DNA of 64,000 nt, from positions 1,860,001 to 1,924,000 of the forward strand of contig NZ_CP037993.1 in the NCBI RefSeq assembly GCF_004367745.1. Reading direction: 5' to 3'. The notes beneath the pieces are model-generated. The model saw only the letters and a list, made by a program, of their open reading frames with translations, had not been told where the DNA came from and made no database searches. The position numbers were made by a program, and so were the translations under genes. The stretch comes from Herbaspirillum huttiense. GTDB taxonomy: Bacteria > Pseudomonadota > Gammaproteobacteria > Burkholderiales > Burkholderiaceae_D. Positions 48,001-54,698 of the stretch are shown in pieces (the stretch's first letter is position 1; the number at the start of each line of letters is the position of its first letter).

Positions 48001-50548
48001 GCAGGCGCTGGCAGTGGCCAACATGGGATTTGCGGCCAAGAACGCAGGTGATGCCATCAAGGCCGGCCAAGGCAGCACGATTGACGGTAAGGCCAACCAG
48101 ATCGCCACCGGACCGACCGACCCGACCACCGGCAAGACGCCCTCGCGGGATGCCAATGATGCCGACAAGGCTGGTGGCATCAATCTCGCCTTGAGCGTTG
48201 GGAGCAGCAGCAGCGAAAGCCGTTCTGAACAGTCCAGCAATACGGTGCGCGGATCGTCCGTTACTGCTGGCGGCAGTATCAATATCAGCGCACAAGGCGG
48301 TGGCGCCGACAGCAACATCGTCATCCAGGGCAGCGACATCAAAGCGGGCGTGAACGCCACGCTCAAGGCCGCCAATGAAGTGCGCCTGCTGGCAGCACAG
48401 AATACCTCCGAACAGCACAGCAGCAACCAGAGCAGCTCCGGTTCGGTTGGTGTATCGATCGGCACGGACGGTCTGATGTTCAACGCCAGTGCCTCTGGCA
48501 GCCGTGGACGTGGTGACGGCAGTGACGTGACACAGGTCAATACGCACGTGGATGCGGGCAACAAGCTCACGATCAGCTCGGGTACGGACACCACACTGAG
48601 TGGGGCGGTAGTCAGTGGCAAGCAGGTCGTGATGGACGTGGGCACCAGTGGTCACGGTGATTTGAAGATTGCCAGCCTGCAGGACACCAGTACTTACAAG
48701 AGCAATCAGCAGAGCCTGGGCGGTAGCATCTCGGTCGGTATGGGCAAGATGAGCGGCAGCATCAGTGCAAGCCGCAGCAGTGTCGACGGCAACTATGCGA
48801 GCGTCAACGAGCAATCGGGGATTCGCGCGGGCGACGGTGGATTCCAGATCAATGTGGCTGGCAATACGGATCTGGTAGGTGCCAAGATCGCCAGTACCGA
48901 CAAGGCAGCTGCGGAGGGCAAGAACAGCCTCAAGACTGAGACCCTCACCCAATCCGATATCCAGAACCGCAGCGACTACAAGGCGGAAAGCCAGAGTGTC
49001 AGCGTCGGAGGCGGTTTCACCGGCGGCAAGTCGTCGATGAATGGAACGGGAATTGGTTTTGGCACCAGCAGCGGCAGTGAAAGCAGCACGACCCGCAGCG
49101 GTATCAGCCAGGCTGACATCAAGATCACTGACGACAAGGCCCAGCAGTCCAAGACCGGCAAGACGGCTGAGCAGACCATTGCCAGCATCAATACCGATGT
49201 GAGCAGTGACCGGGATACCAGCGGCAAGTTGACCAAACAATGGGATGCACAGGCTTTACAGGCGGATGTGCAGGCGCAGGCGCAGATTACGGAATTGTTT
49301 GGGAAGAATGCGGCCAAGGAAATCGGCAGTTATGCGACAACCAAAGTCAACGAACTCAACGCCAAAATTGAAGTTGCGCAGAGTGAGGATGAGAAGGCTG
49401 CGTTGATCGCGGAGCGTGATAACTGGAGCGAAGGTGGCTTGTATCGAACCGCTTTGCATACCGCTGCCGGATTGCTTGGTGGTGGTGTCGGTGGCGCTAT
49501 TGGTGCAGCGACTTCTTCAGTGGCAATGCCGCAGCTTGCCAAGCTGATCGATAACACTGATTTGCCTTTGCCGATAAGGCAAGCGATGGCGCAGGCGGCA
49601 GCCGCAGCACTGGGTGGTCTTGCAGGGGGAGCATCTGGACTGGCTGCCGGTATTCATGTTGAGGCAAACAATCGGCAGTTGCATCAGAGCGAATATGATT
49701 TCGCCAAGAAAAATGCCAAGCTGGTGGCACAAAAATTAAATATTGATGAGCAGGAAGCAGAAGCCCGCATCATTGCAGAATTACAACGCAACTCGGATAA
49801 GCAAACAGCAGATGCTGCTCAAAAAAAGCATGACTACGAAATTCGCAGCGTGATTGGATGCCAGAATTTAAATTGCGATGGCAATATAAATGATCCGCAA
49901 TATGCTAACGCAGACTATAACAGTCAGTTCATCAAGCCGAATCAGGCAGCATACAATGCGGCGCAGAATCAGCTTGGAACGGGGAAGACCTATAACGATC
50001 TAGTGACAAGCAATATCAAGAAGGATCCGTTTGGAGCGACAATCGCTGGAGCTGGAATGATTGGATTTGGATATCTAGTGGGAGGAGGCGGCACTGCGGT
50101 AGGAGTGAAGGTATTTGGCGCTGGCGTTGGTTCATTAAGCAATTATCTATTTCAATCTGGCACTACGGATTGGCTAGATGTTGGTATCGCTGGAGCGACT
50201 GGTTTTCTCACAACTGGAGCTGCCTTGCAGCCGTCGATAATAATGAACGTAGGTGGTTCGATTCTTGGGGCTGGTCTTAAAGGCGAGAATCCAAATAGCG
50301 GAGCAGTTGGAGCAGCTATTGGTACTGTTCTTGGGTATGGGGTAGGAAAAGTGATTGAAATTCCGTCAGGACGATTGATTGATCCACGTGGATGGTGGAC
50401 TCCAGAATGGACGAGTTTGAACAATGGCATATTGAAATGGAATGGACCTAGTGCGGTTCCCGGTATGCTTGGAGGGGTGGGTTCTAGTTTTGCGCAGGAG
50501 CCCGTGGGAAATACTGTTAAGGATCAGGTTCAAAGGGGCCAACAATGA
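42053..50548 (+). CDS. cdiA: CdiA/FhaB-like contact-dependent inhibition exoprotein
   Basis: 2831 residues from the ATG at 42053, chosen because it begins an extended signal peptide (NRQRYKLVFNRHRGQLMAVA, ESPR) with cleavage after AHA at about 67. TPS domain about 70-330 with ANPAGITCSGCGF at 177-189. A long run of FHA beta-helix repeats (N-S-G and A-A-x-x-I-D-N periodicity) fills about 330-1130. A Pro-rich, two-Cys hinge (PPAEDPGPGPG, CYESC) and a Trp/Tyr segment (YDAWKAAYDVWKPKYDAYIA, about 1209-1228) sit where CdiA proteins carry the receptor-binding and YP regions. FHA-2-like repeats follow. Pretoxin motif VEANN at 2536-2540. The last about 290 residues are Gly/Ala-rich and A+T-rich in codons, with membrane-like stretches (ATIAGAGMIGFGYLVGGGG, VGIAGATGFLTTGAAL). 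Delivers a toxin to neighbouring cells. Confidence 0.92.
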   Translation: MNRQRYKLVFNRHRGQLMAVAEIASSIQHHGRTSANGAAMPDLLPSALRFSLLAVALALAMNTVAHAQILGDRSAPRNQQPTVLATPNGVPVVNIQTPGAAGVSLNSYRQFDVGPNGAILNNAQGTTATQLGGYVAGNPWLATGAARVIVNQVNSANPSYLRGYLEVAGARAQVVVANPAGITCSGCGFINANRATLTTGVPQIVNGNLDSYRVASGAVRIEGNGMDASRTDYAEIIARAVQVNAGIWAPELKVSAGLNTVSADHASVVPGVAASDTAPAVAIDVAQLGGMYAGHIYLTSTEHGVGVRNAGNIGASVGQAVVTADGRLENSGSLTATGLLAVQTTGGISNAGELGSKSATSLNTTALDNSGSIASAGALTVQASGALQNTGSIGGEGNVQIAAASIDNRNSIGSSTSLAVQAAGSLSNSGTLQANADASITAASVDNSGTVRAAQGALNVSSSARTGNSGRMEAAQGVNLQVGSLANSGGVNAGERLRIEAAQSISNDGTLAANGPVAVQAASLANRGTLASSADAVNVTTSGTLANQGQVNGAQALTLTAAGIDNHSGKLSANDIRIDSQNQSLDNRQGNIAAQRDVRIASGALDNGSGNIVAQGKLDIRSGDLGNDGGLLQAGDALSLDAGSNTVRNANSGSARGIVAQGPLSVTAGALVNRGNVSSNGDISLKTTGLDNDAGVIGANGKLTVEGSAVSNRGGSLQARQGVDLQVGSGSVDNSAGLMRSDGTVNVQAGTVRNDSTQGQNQGIEGATVSVSAADISNRQGAMRGDAITLTAGARIDNNAGLISATNSASLTDANPASRALVIDNSNGTVIAGQQTSVLAYSFTGSGRFLSQKDLRIDLVASILHTGQIGASGDIDLRTAGTFANAGAVGAGGTLMLTAATIDNQASGSLVGNTLKLKATDVHTFINRGLIDGVNTVIESSTVNNLGTGRIYGDNIAIGADVLNNQAETVNGVTSAPVIAARNRLDIGAGVVNNSEHGLIYSVGDMAIGGALDANKKATGSAREINNSSATINADGNLSIAAGSINNTNAHLETTDQTGPGNRIVSFRVNGSSQLLDSKSAWLYNRGSGEILDASNWRAMGDEDNYRLLLPSAAYPAERYGPPFDYSRGARGDSAVAIAYTPAYSQGAMGDADAVYYPAIINYKPGDRIWSVMGVTPPAEDPGPGPGSEPRPGEACYESCVSVPVPAGVYDAWKAAYDVWKPKYDAYIAALLALNDKINAFNNNVNSRSYREWTIYDGTEQITRTVVTKSDPGMITSGGNMSLAAGTVNNYASQFIAGGTVAGDSVNGTNLNNTGPLGRQRVVSTGSASYTYVKSHTFSADDRRYDDAPYQSQDIVTNFQLDITPTSGAGPNRQSSVRAVASSVSGASGASAGAASIRIANLDLTLPNNALFRINAGPAQRFLVQTDPQFVGTRSWLSSDFMLNQLGLTASVRQLGDGFYEQQLIQRQVQQITGQRYLAGYSSNEAQYQALMNAGVQVAQSQRYTLGVALTDAQIAELKTDIVWLVKQTVTLADGSTQEVLVPQVYIHASNVQVTGQGTLIAGNDVAFQAAQDIVNSGGTIAGRQSVSLAGNNVQNLGGRISGSDVTVAAAQDINNIGGTIDARNTLVASAGRDINSAATTVATANAVTSGTNINQNASMSVSESNGSLTAVAGRDINLKASSTSADNVTLVAQRDVNLSTVHETSQEKITWASNNRAEVNRDNAIGSTVQGKEISVTASRDINAQAAYVNAEGSLAATAGNNVNIGTDVSTASARDQHKKTDSGGMLASRTVTTDDSSSQAINQGTTFSGNTVAVRAGNDINVKGSNVVSTLGTGMAAGNNVNILAAVDSSTQNNFRQETTSGVMGAGFGVAIGTREQSHDGKTQGQTASASTVGSTDGNVSIVAGNRYTQVGSDVMAPKGDIDIAAKSVEIRAAEQASKTTTEDKFKQSGLTVAVTSPVISAIQTVDQMADAASKTKDGRMQALAVANMGFAAKNAGDAIKAGQGSTIDGKANQIATGPTDPTTGKTPSRDANDADKAGGINLALSVGSSSSESRSEQSSNTVRGSSVTAGGSINISAQGGGADSNIVIQGSDIKAGVNATLKAANEVRLLAAQNTSEQHSSNQSSSGSVGVSIGTDGLMFNASASGSRGRGDGSDVTQVNTHVDAGNKLTISSGTDTTLSGAVVSGKQVVMDVGTSGHGDLKIASLQDTSTYKSNQQSLGGSISVGMGKMSGSISASRSSVDGNYASVNEQSGIRAGDGGFQINVAGNTDLVGAKIASTDKAAAEGKNSLKTETLTQSDIQNRSDYKAESQSVSVGGGFTGGKSSMNGTGIGFGTSSGSESSTTRSGISQADIKITDDKAQQSKTGKTAEQTIASINTDVSSDRDTSGKLTKQWDAQALQADVQAQAQITELFGKNAAKEIGSYATTKVNELNAKIEVAQSEDEKAALIAERDNWSEGGLYRTALHTAAGLLGGGVGGAIGAATSSVAMPQLAKLIDNTDLPLPIRQAMAQAAAAALGGLAGGASGLAAGIHVEANNRQLHQSEYDFAKKNAKLVAQKLNIDEQEAEARIIAELQRNSDKQTADAAQKKHDYEIRSVIGCQNLNCDGNINDPQYANADYNSQFIKPNQAAYNAAQNQLGTGKTYNDLVTSNIKKDPFGATIAGAGMIGFGYLVGGGGTAVGVKVFGAGVGSLSNYLFQSGTTDWLDVGIAGATGFLTTGAALQPSIIMNVGGSILGAGLKGENPNSGAVGAAIGTVLGYGVGKVIEIPSGRLIDPRGWWTPEWTSLNNGILKWNGPSAVPGMLGGVGSSFAQEPVGNTVKDQVQRGQQ
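46262..46900 (+). repeat. internal cdiA segment duplicated downstream (copy 1)
   Basis: This part of cdiA recurs at 51352-51990 with only scattered substitutions (about one in 25 by eye). Lower similarity continues to 47022/52111. The two copies are direct repeats about 5.1 kb apart and could recombine. Confidence 0.93.
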
Positions 50549-50880
50549 GACAAAACTATAAAAAAAGTATTTTTCGGATTTTGTGTGTGATGGCAATCTT
50601 TATCTGCGCAATGTTATGTCTTGTTGCAGTCATAGATTTGTTTGTCGCACCCATCCTAAAAGAAATCTTGCTAGATCCACTAGTACGAGATTGGTGCGGC
50701 GTATTCACGCGGTGCGCCAGTCAAACACAAGTGACCTTCGTTGAACACGTTACGTCGACCGCATTCTGGAAAAGCATAGATAGTGCAAACATTGAGCACC
50801 GGTTAAAGAGTGCAGGATTTTTGGGTGCACTAATCGGATTTGGATTTGTCGTGATATCGTTCTGTCGACGTCGACCATGA
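50545..50880 (+). CDS. cdiI: candidate CdiI: small inner-membrane immunity protein
   Basis: 111 residues; its ATG overlaps the cdiA stop (ATGA), as expected of a toxin-immunity pair. Two hydrophobic helices, about 12-34 (LCVMAIFICAMLCLVAVIDL) and about 88-105 (AGFLGALIGFGFVVISF), enclose a soluble middle with two cysteines (WCGVFTRC). The region is much richer in A+T than the flanking housekeeping genes. A membrane immunity protein fits a pore- or membrane-active toxin end in CdiA. No known CdiI family is recognised; the call rests on position, size and membrane character. Confidence 0.7.
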   Translation: MRQNYKKSIFRILCVMAIFICAMLCLVAVIDLFVAPILKEILLDPLVRDWCGVFTRCASQTQVTFVEHVTSTAFWKSIDSANIEHRLKSAGFLGALIGFGFVVISFCRRRP

Positions 50881-51020
50881 AATAAATTCAATGAGATTGA
50901 AACGGGTGCACCTAGAGTGGAATTTTGCTAGCCATATAGTCCTGCAAATATATTTTTAACGGAACGAAGCCATGAAACAGATTGCACATATCTGAATCAC
51001 CCCTGCCGAGCAGGGAGTAA

Positions 51021-51340
51021 ATAGCAGACGGGGCCGGATGGGGATCTACGCAAGCTGGGCGAATTGGCTTTGCCGCAGCGGCGTACAGAACATATCTTTC
51101 TTTGCAACCCAATCCGGTGTCGCAAGCAGGAACCGCGATACAGTTTGGCATGGCCTGGACGAGCACATTGATCGCTTTCGTAGCAAGCTCGGTCGAACAA
51201 ATCCTGCCTCCAAAAGTCGGGCAAACTGTATATTAGGGCAGGTTAGGTATGGCCGGGCAGATCGCTAGTGACCGAGTCGCTTTGGCAGCGCCATTAATAA
51301 ACGAACTTGGTGAGGCAATTAAAGGGACTTCGATGTCAGA
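51021..51340 (+). pseudogene. decayed remnant of another membrane-type CdiA C-terminus
   Basis: From about 51021 a single frame reads as an Ala/Gly-rich, membrane-like tail (GRIGFAAAAYRTYLSLQP, GMAWTSTLIAFVASSVEQIL) and continues, through an in-frame TAG at 51234-51236, with RVALAAPLINELGEAIKG to about 51340. It has no start codon, a stop at its 5' side and a stop inside, so it cannot be functional. Its composition resembles the intact CdiA tail upstream. The rest of 50881-51351 shows no gene. Confidence 0.5.
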
Positions 51341-51351
51341 CTCTTCCAGAT

Positions 51352-51990
51352 CTGACGCTGTCCAACAATGCGCTCTTCCGCATCAACGCGGGCCCGGCGC
51401 AGCGCTTCCTGGTGCAGACCGATCCGCAGTTCGTGGGCACGCGCAGCTGGCTGTCGTCGGATTCATGTTGAATCAGCTGGGCTTGACGGCCAGCGTGCGG
51501 CAGTTGGGGGATGGGTTCTATGAACAGCAACTGATCCAGCGCCAGGTCCAGCAGATCACCGGCCAACGGTATCTGGCCGGATACAGCAGCAATGAAGCGC
51601 AATACCAGGCCTTGATGAATGCGGGCGTGCAGGTGGCGCAATCGCAGCGCTACACGCTGGGCGTGGCGCTGACCGATGCGCAGATTGCGGAACTGAAGAC
51701 GGACATCGTCTGGCTGGTCAAGCAGACCGTGACGCTGGCCGATGGCAGTACGCAGGAAGTGCTGGTGCCGCAGGTGTACATCCATGCCTCCAATGTGCAG
51801 GTGACCGGACAAGGTACGCTGATCGCGGGCAATGATGTCGCCTTCCAGGCGGCGCAGGATATCGTCAACAGTGGCGGCACGATTGCAGGGCGGCAGAGTG
51901 TTTCGCTGGCGGGCAACAATGTGCAGAACTTGGGCGGGCGTATCAGCGGCAGTGACGTGACGGTGGCGGCGGCGCAGGACATCAACAACC
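51352..51990 (+). repeat. duplicated cdiA segment (copy 2)
   Basis: Direct-repeat partner of 46262-46900; same order, few substitutions and a single-base deletion at about 51463. Confidence 0.93.
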
Positions 51991-52482
51991 TGGGCGGCGC
52001 CATCGACGGCAGCAACAGCGTCAGGCTGGCTGCCGGACGCGGCATCAACGTCAACAGCACCAGCGTCAGCACCGCCAATGCGGTGACCAGCGGCACCAAC
52101 ATCAATCAGGTTGCCAGTGTCAGCGGCAAGGACATCACCCTGGCCGCTGGCCGTGACGTCACGGCCAATGCAGCCGTGGTCGCCGCAACGGGCGACGTGA
52201 ATCTGGCCGCAGGCCGCAACGTCAGCCTGGGGACGGTCAACGAGAACTTCCGGCAGCAGATCAGCTGGGCCAATGACAGCGGTGCCTCCAACTGGGTCAT
52301 TACACAAATTTGGTAAGTTGCCAAGTGCGGATGTACTTGAATCACTCGGATTAAAGGTGATCCAGCCCGCAGGGCCGTTATTGCCCGAGTTTCAAGGGAA
52401 GGTATTCCGTTATACCGACGGCGGCGCTATCCCACCTGGGAAAGTTAAGTCGACCGTCTTGCAGAAAACTGGAGAGAATTGA
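51352..52482 (+). pseudogene. orphan cdiA fragment joined to a toxin-tail remnant
   Basis: 51352-51990 is a near copy of cdiA 46262-46900, with divergent but related sequence to about 52300 (EVLVPQVYIHASNVQVTGQG, TSGTNINQVASVSGKDITLA). One T is missing at about 51463 compared with the parent (GATTCATG against GATTTCATG), shifting the frame. After about 52290 the frame changes again into an unrelated tail (HKFGKLPSADVLESLGLKVI, TDGGAIPPGKVKSTVLQKTG) ending at 52482. The tail is the end of a different CdiA toxin. The module has no start, so it is a silent cassette or a relic. Confidence 0.85.
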
Positions 52483-52859
52483 TGCGACGCGTTGTCGGGC
52501 ATTTTGAAGATCTTCACTTCACTGAAAGTAATCTCGGCGCTCCTGTATTTGAGGGACGAACAATGAAGATTTATGCGACAGGACTGATTCCAATAAAGGG
52601 CTATCCAATAGATACCGAAGTCTCTCGTTTGCTGTCTGGTAACATGATTTTTAAGCATGTTACAAAGTCAATCCGAAGTGTGACGGAATACATTGGTGAT
52701 CCTAAGCATCCACAAGGCTTCCAAGAGGAGCGCATAGTAATTGATGTTGACGAAAGACCTGATTTGCAGCGCGGAACGACGTTCATTTTCGAAGGAATTT
52801 TGCAAAATCCTTTAGCTTGGGTTGTTGATTTGCTCGCCGATTTGACCCTCTCTAACTGA
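52482..52859 (+). CDS. orphan immunity-like protein (candidate second CdiI)
   Basis: 125 residues, ATG at 52482 sharing one base with the stop of the toxin-tail remnant (TGATG) and preceded by GGAGAG. Soluble alpha/beta composition (FEDLHFTESNLGAPVFEGRT, VIDVDERPDLQRGTTFIFEG), no membrane helix or signal. Order, coupling and low G+C fit an immunity gene for the lost toxin. Its 3' end runs to the border of the IS21-family fragment, so the last few residues may be altered. No family recognised. It could still protect against a neighbour's toxin. Confidence 0.65.
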   Translation: MRRVVGHFEDLHFTESNLGAPVFEGRTMKIYATGLIPIKGYPIDTEVSRLLSGNMIFKHVTKSIRSVTEYIGDPKHPQGFQEERIVIDVDERPDLQRGTTFIFEGILQNPLAWVVDLLADLTLSN

Positions 52860-53191
52860 CCCGCCTTCCAGTGCCTGCTAAAGGCCGCCACACGGTCATA
52901 CGACCCCTCATAACCAAGCTCCCTTAACTCCAGGAACATCTGTTTCAGGGTCCGTCTTTGCTTACGGGATTTGACCAACTCTGAGCTCAGCCACGCGGAA
53001 AGCCTGGGGGCATATGCATCCAAAGAGCTCGGTGAATGCCTGCTGGCATAGGAAGGTTCGATCGCCTCTGATCGAATGTAGCGACGAACCGTGTTTCGGG
53101 AAATGTCCAACCTGCGGGCGATTTCCCGGATCGAGACGCGATCTCTGATGTACCAGCGTCGAATGATTCCAAGTAGGGCCACGTCTATCAC
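52858..53191 (-). pseudogene. 5' fragment of an IS21-family istA transposase gene
   Basis: From a GTG at 53191 the first about 110 residues are IstA-like: IRRWYIRDRVSIREIARRLD, ISRNTVRRYIRSE and ELRELGYEGSYDRVAAF. After about RHWKAGQ the frame runs into the immunity gene, read backwards, so the catalytic DDE domain and istB are missing. Non-functional. Confidence 0.85.
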
Positions 53192-53297
53192 TCCGTTCTC
53201 CCGCTCGATGTCATGAGCAGGATTGTGGTCTAAACATGGGTCAACTTAGGATGCAAATTTCCGGGGAAACTGGGTCAGTTTTCAATGCAAATCAACA
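52858..53297 (-). mobile_element. truncated IS21-family insertion sequence, one end retained
   Basis: The transposase fragment is followed on its outer side by repeated terminal motifs typical of IS21: TGGGTCAACTTAGGATGCAA (about 53236) and TGGGTCAGTTTTCAATGCAA (about 53271), two direct repeats with the same TGGGTCA..ATGCAAAT frame. The element's tip reads TGTTGAT on the minus strand, starting at 53297, matching the TGT ends of the family. The other end is lost at the border with the orphan immunity gene. Confidence 0.8.
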
Positions 53298-53382
53298 TCC
53301 TATCCTCACAAGTCCCGCAGTCCACCCATCCCGCGAGAACCAATCCCCCAAAACCCCAGTCCTAGCTCAGCGTCCGGCCATG

Positions 53383-53437
53383 TGGTCTGACCATTTGACA
53401 TCCCTGACCCTGCTCTCTAGAATAAATCGTCATACAA
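53383..53437 (+). promoter_or_regulatory. promoter of the sugar ABC operon bracketed by two GntR/FadR-type operators
   Basis: TTGACA (53395-53400), 17-bp spacer and TAGAAT (53418-53423) make a nearly consensus sigma-70 promoter. TGGTCTGACCA (53383-53393) and TCGTCATACAA (53427-53437) both fit TNGTNNNACNA, the FadR/FCD-subfamily consensus, one just upstream of -35 and one over the start point, 44 bp apart centre to centre. Confidence 0.75.
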
Positions 53438-53539
53438 GTTGACCTCTGAACGACGAGGCCATCGTTTCATATAAGAAGAAATTGCAGCAAAACGCGGACG
53501 TTCAACAAGTCCGCTTTGATAGCCAACAACGGAGACAAT

Positions 53540-54607
53540 ATGAACGCATTGGTACGACGCCATGGCGTCGGGCTGCATCTCGCGGCCATCGCAGCCACTT
53601 CGGCCACCCTCATCCTCGGCGCCGGCCACGCCAACGCGCAGGTCGCCACCGGCGATACCTCGCAAGCCAAGATCGCCCTGTCCAACAACTACGCGGCCAA
53701 TGCCTGGCGTCAGTCCATGCTCAAGACCTGGGCCGCGACCGCCGACGATGCCGTCAAACGCAAGCTGGTGGCCGCCGCCCCCGCTTTCACCACTTCCGAA
53801 AACCAGCCCACCGAACAGGCCCAGCAGATCCAGAACCTGATCCTGCAAGGCTACAAGGCCATCGTGGTCGATGCCGCTTCGCCCACGGCCCTCAACGGCA
53901 CCATCAAGAAAGCCTGCGCCGCCGGCGTGGTGGTGGTCTCCTATGACGGCGTGGTCACCGAACCCTGTGCCTATCGCGTCACCTTCGACTTCCGCAAGAT
54001 GGGCGAACGCCAGGTCGACTACCTCGCCGAGCGTCTCAACGGCAAGGGCAACATCCTCGAAATCCGCGGCCTGGCCGGGGTGTCGGTCGATGGTGAAATC
54101 CACGCCGGCATCATGGACGGCCTCAAGAAGCATCCGGGCCTCAAGATCGTCGGCTCCGTCAACGGCGACTGGGCGCAGACTGTGGCCCAGAAGGCCGTGG
54201 CCGGCATCCTGCCGACCTTGCCCAAGGTCGATGGCGTGGTCACCCAGGGCGGTGATGGCTTCGGCGTGGCGCAAGCCTTCAAGGCCGCCAACCGCGAGCT
54301 GCCCATCATCATCCTCGGCAACCGCGAGGACGAACTGCAATGGTGGAAAACCCAGATCCCCAGCGGCTACAAGACCTATTCCGCTTCCAATCCGCCCGGC
54401 GCAGTGACGGTGGCCTTCTGGGTGGCGCAGCAGGTGCTGGCCGGCAAGAAGATCCCCAAGGACGTCGATATCGTGGCACCGTTGCTCTACCTGACCGCGG
54501 AACAACTGCCGGATGCGCTGGCCAAGACGCCGCAGGGCGGGGTGGCCGATATCGGCTTCTCCCAGGCCGATACCGTCAAGCTGCTCGATACGCCGAAGTC
54601 CAAGTAA
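53540..54607 (+). CDS. sugar ABC transporter, periplasmic binding protein
   Basis: 355 residues, ATG at 53540 after GGAGACAAT. Signal peptide to about residue 33 (cleaved after ANA). Type I sugar-binding fold (Peripla_BP_4): KIALSNNYAANAWRQSMLKT, QNLILQGYKAIVVDAASPTA, ILEIRGLAGVSVDGEIHAGI and VTQGGDGFGVAQAFKAAN. First gene of a set with a double ATPase, two permeases and an SMP-30 lactonase. The lactonase suggests an aldose or its lactone/acid as substrate, but the exact sugar is not readable. Confidence 0.93.
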   Translation: MNALVRRHGVGLHLAAIAATSATLILGAGHANAQVATGDTSQAKIALSNNYAANAWRQSMLKTWAATADDAVKRKLVAAAPAFTTSENQPTEQAQQIQNLILQGYKAIVVDAASPTALNGTIKKACAAGVVVVSYDGVVTEPCAYRVTFDFRKMGERQVDYLAERLNGKGNILEIRGLAGVSVDGEIHAGIMDGLKKHPGLKIVGSVNGDWAQTVAQKAVAGILPTLPKVDGVVTQGGDGFGVAQAFKAANRELPIIILGNREDELQWWKTQIPSGYKTYSASNPPGAVTVAFWVAQQVLAGKKIPKDVDIVAPLLYLTAEQLPDALAKTPQGGVADIGFSQADTVKLLDTPKSK

Positions 54608-54698
54608 GTCCTGTCCCATCCCCGCGCAGACCGCCTCAATGAAGGCGGCGCGCGGGCCATGGGCGCATCCACTGCCTCAAGAACACAGGTGATCCAGC

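Noticed and set aside
47315..49240. Second long minus-strand open frame (641 codons) inside cdiA
   Set aside because: Same reason: antisense of repeats, biased composition, no recognisable domain.
50912..51166. Minus-strand open frame of 84 codons in the CDI remnant region
   Set aside because: No ribosome-binding site or family; the plus-strand frame reads as a toxin-tail remnant and explains the region better.
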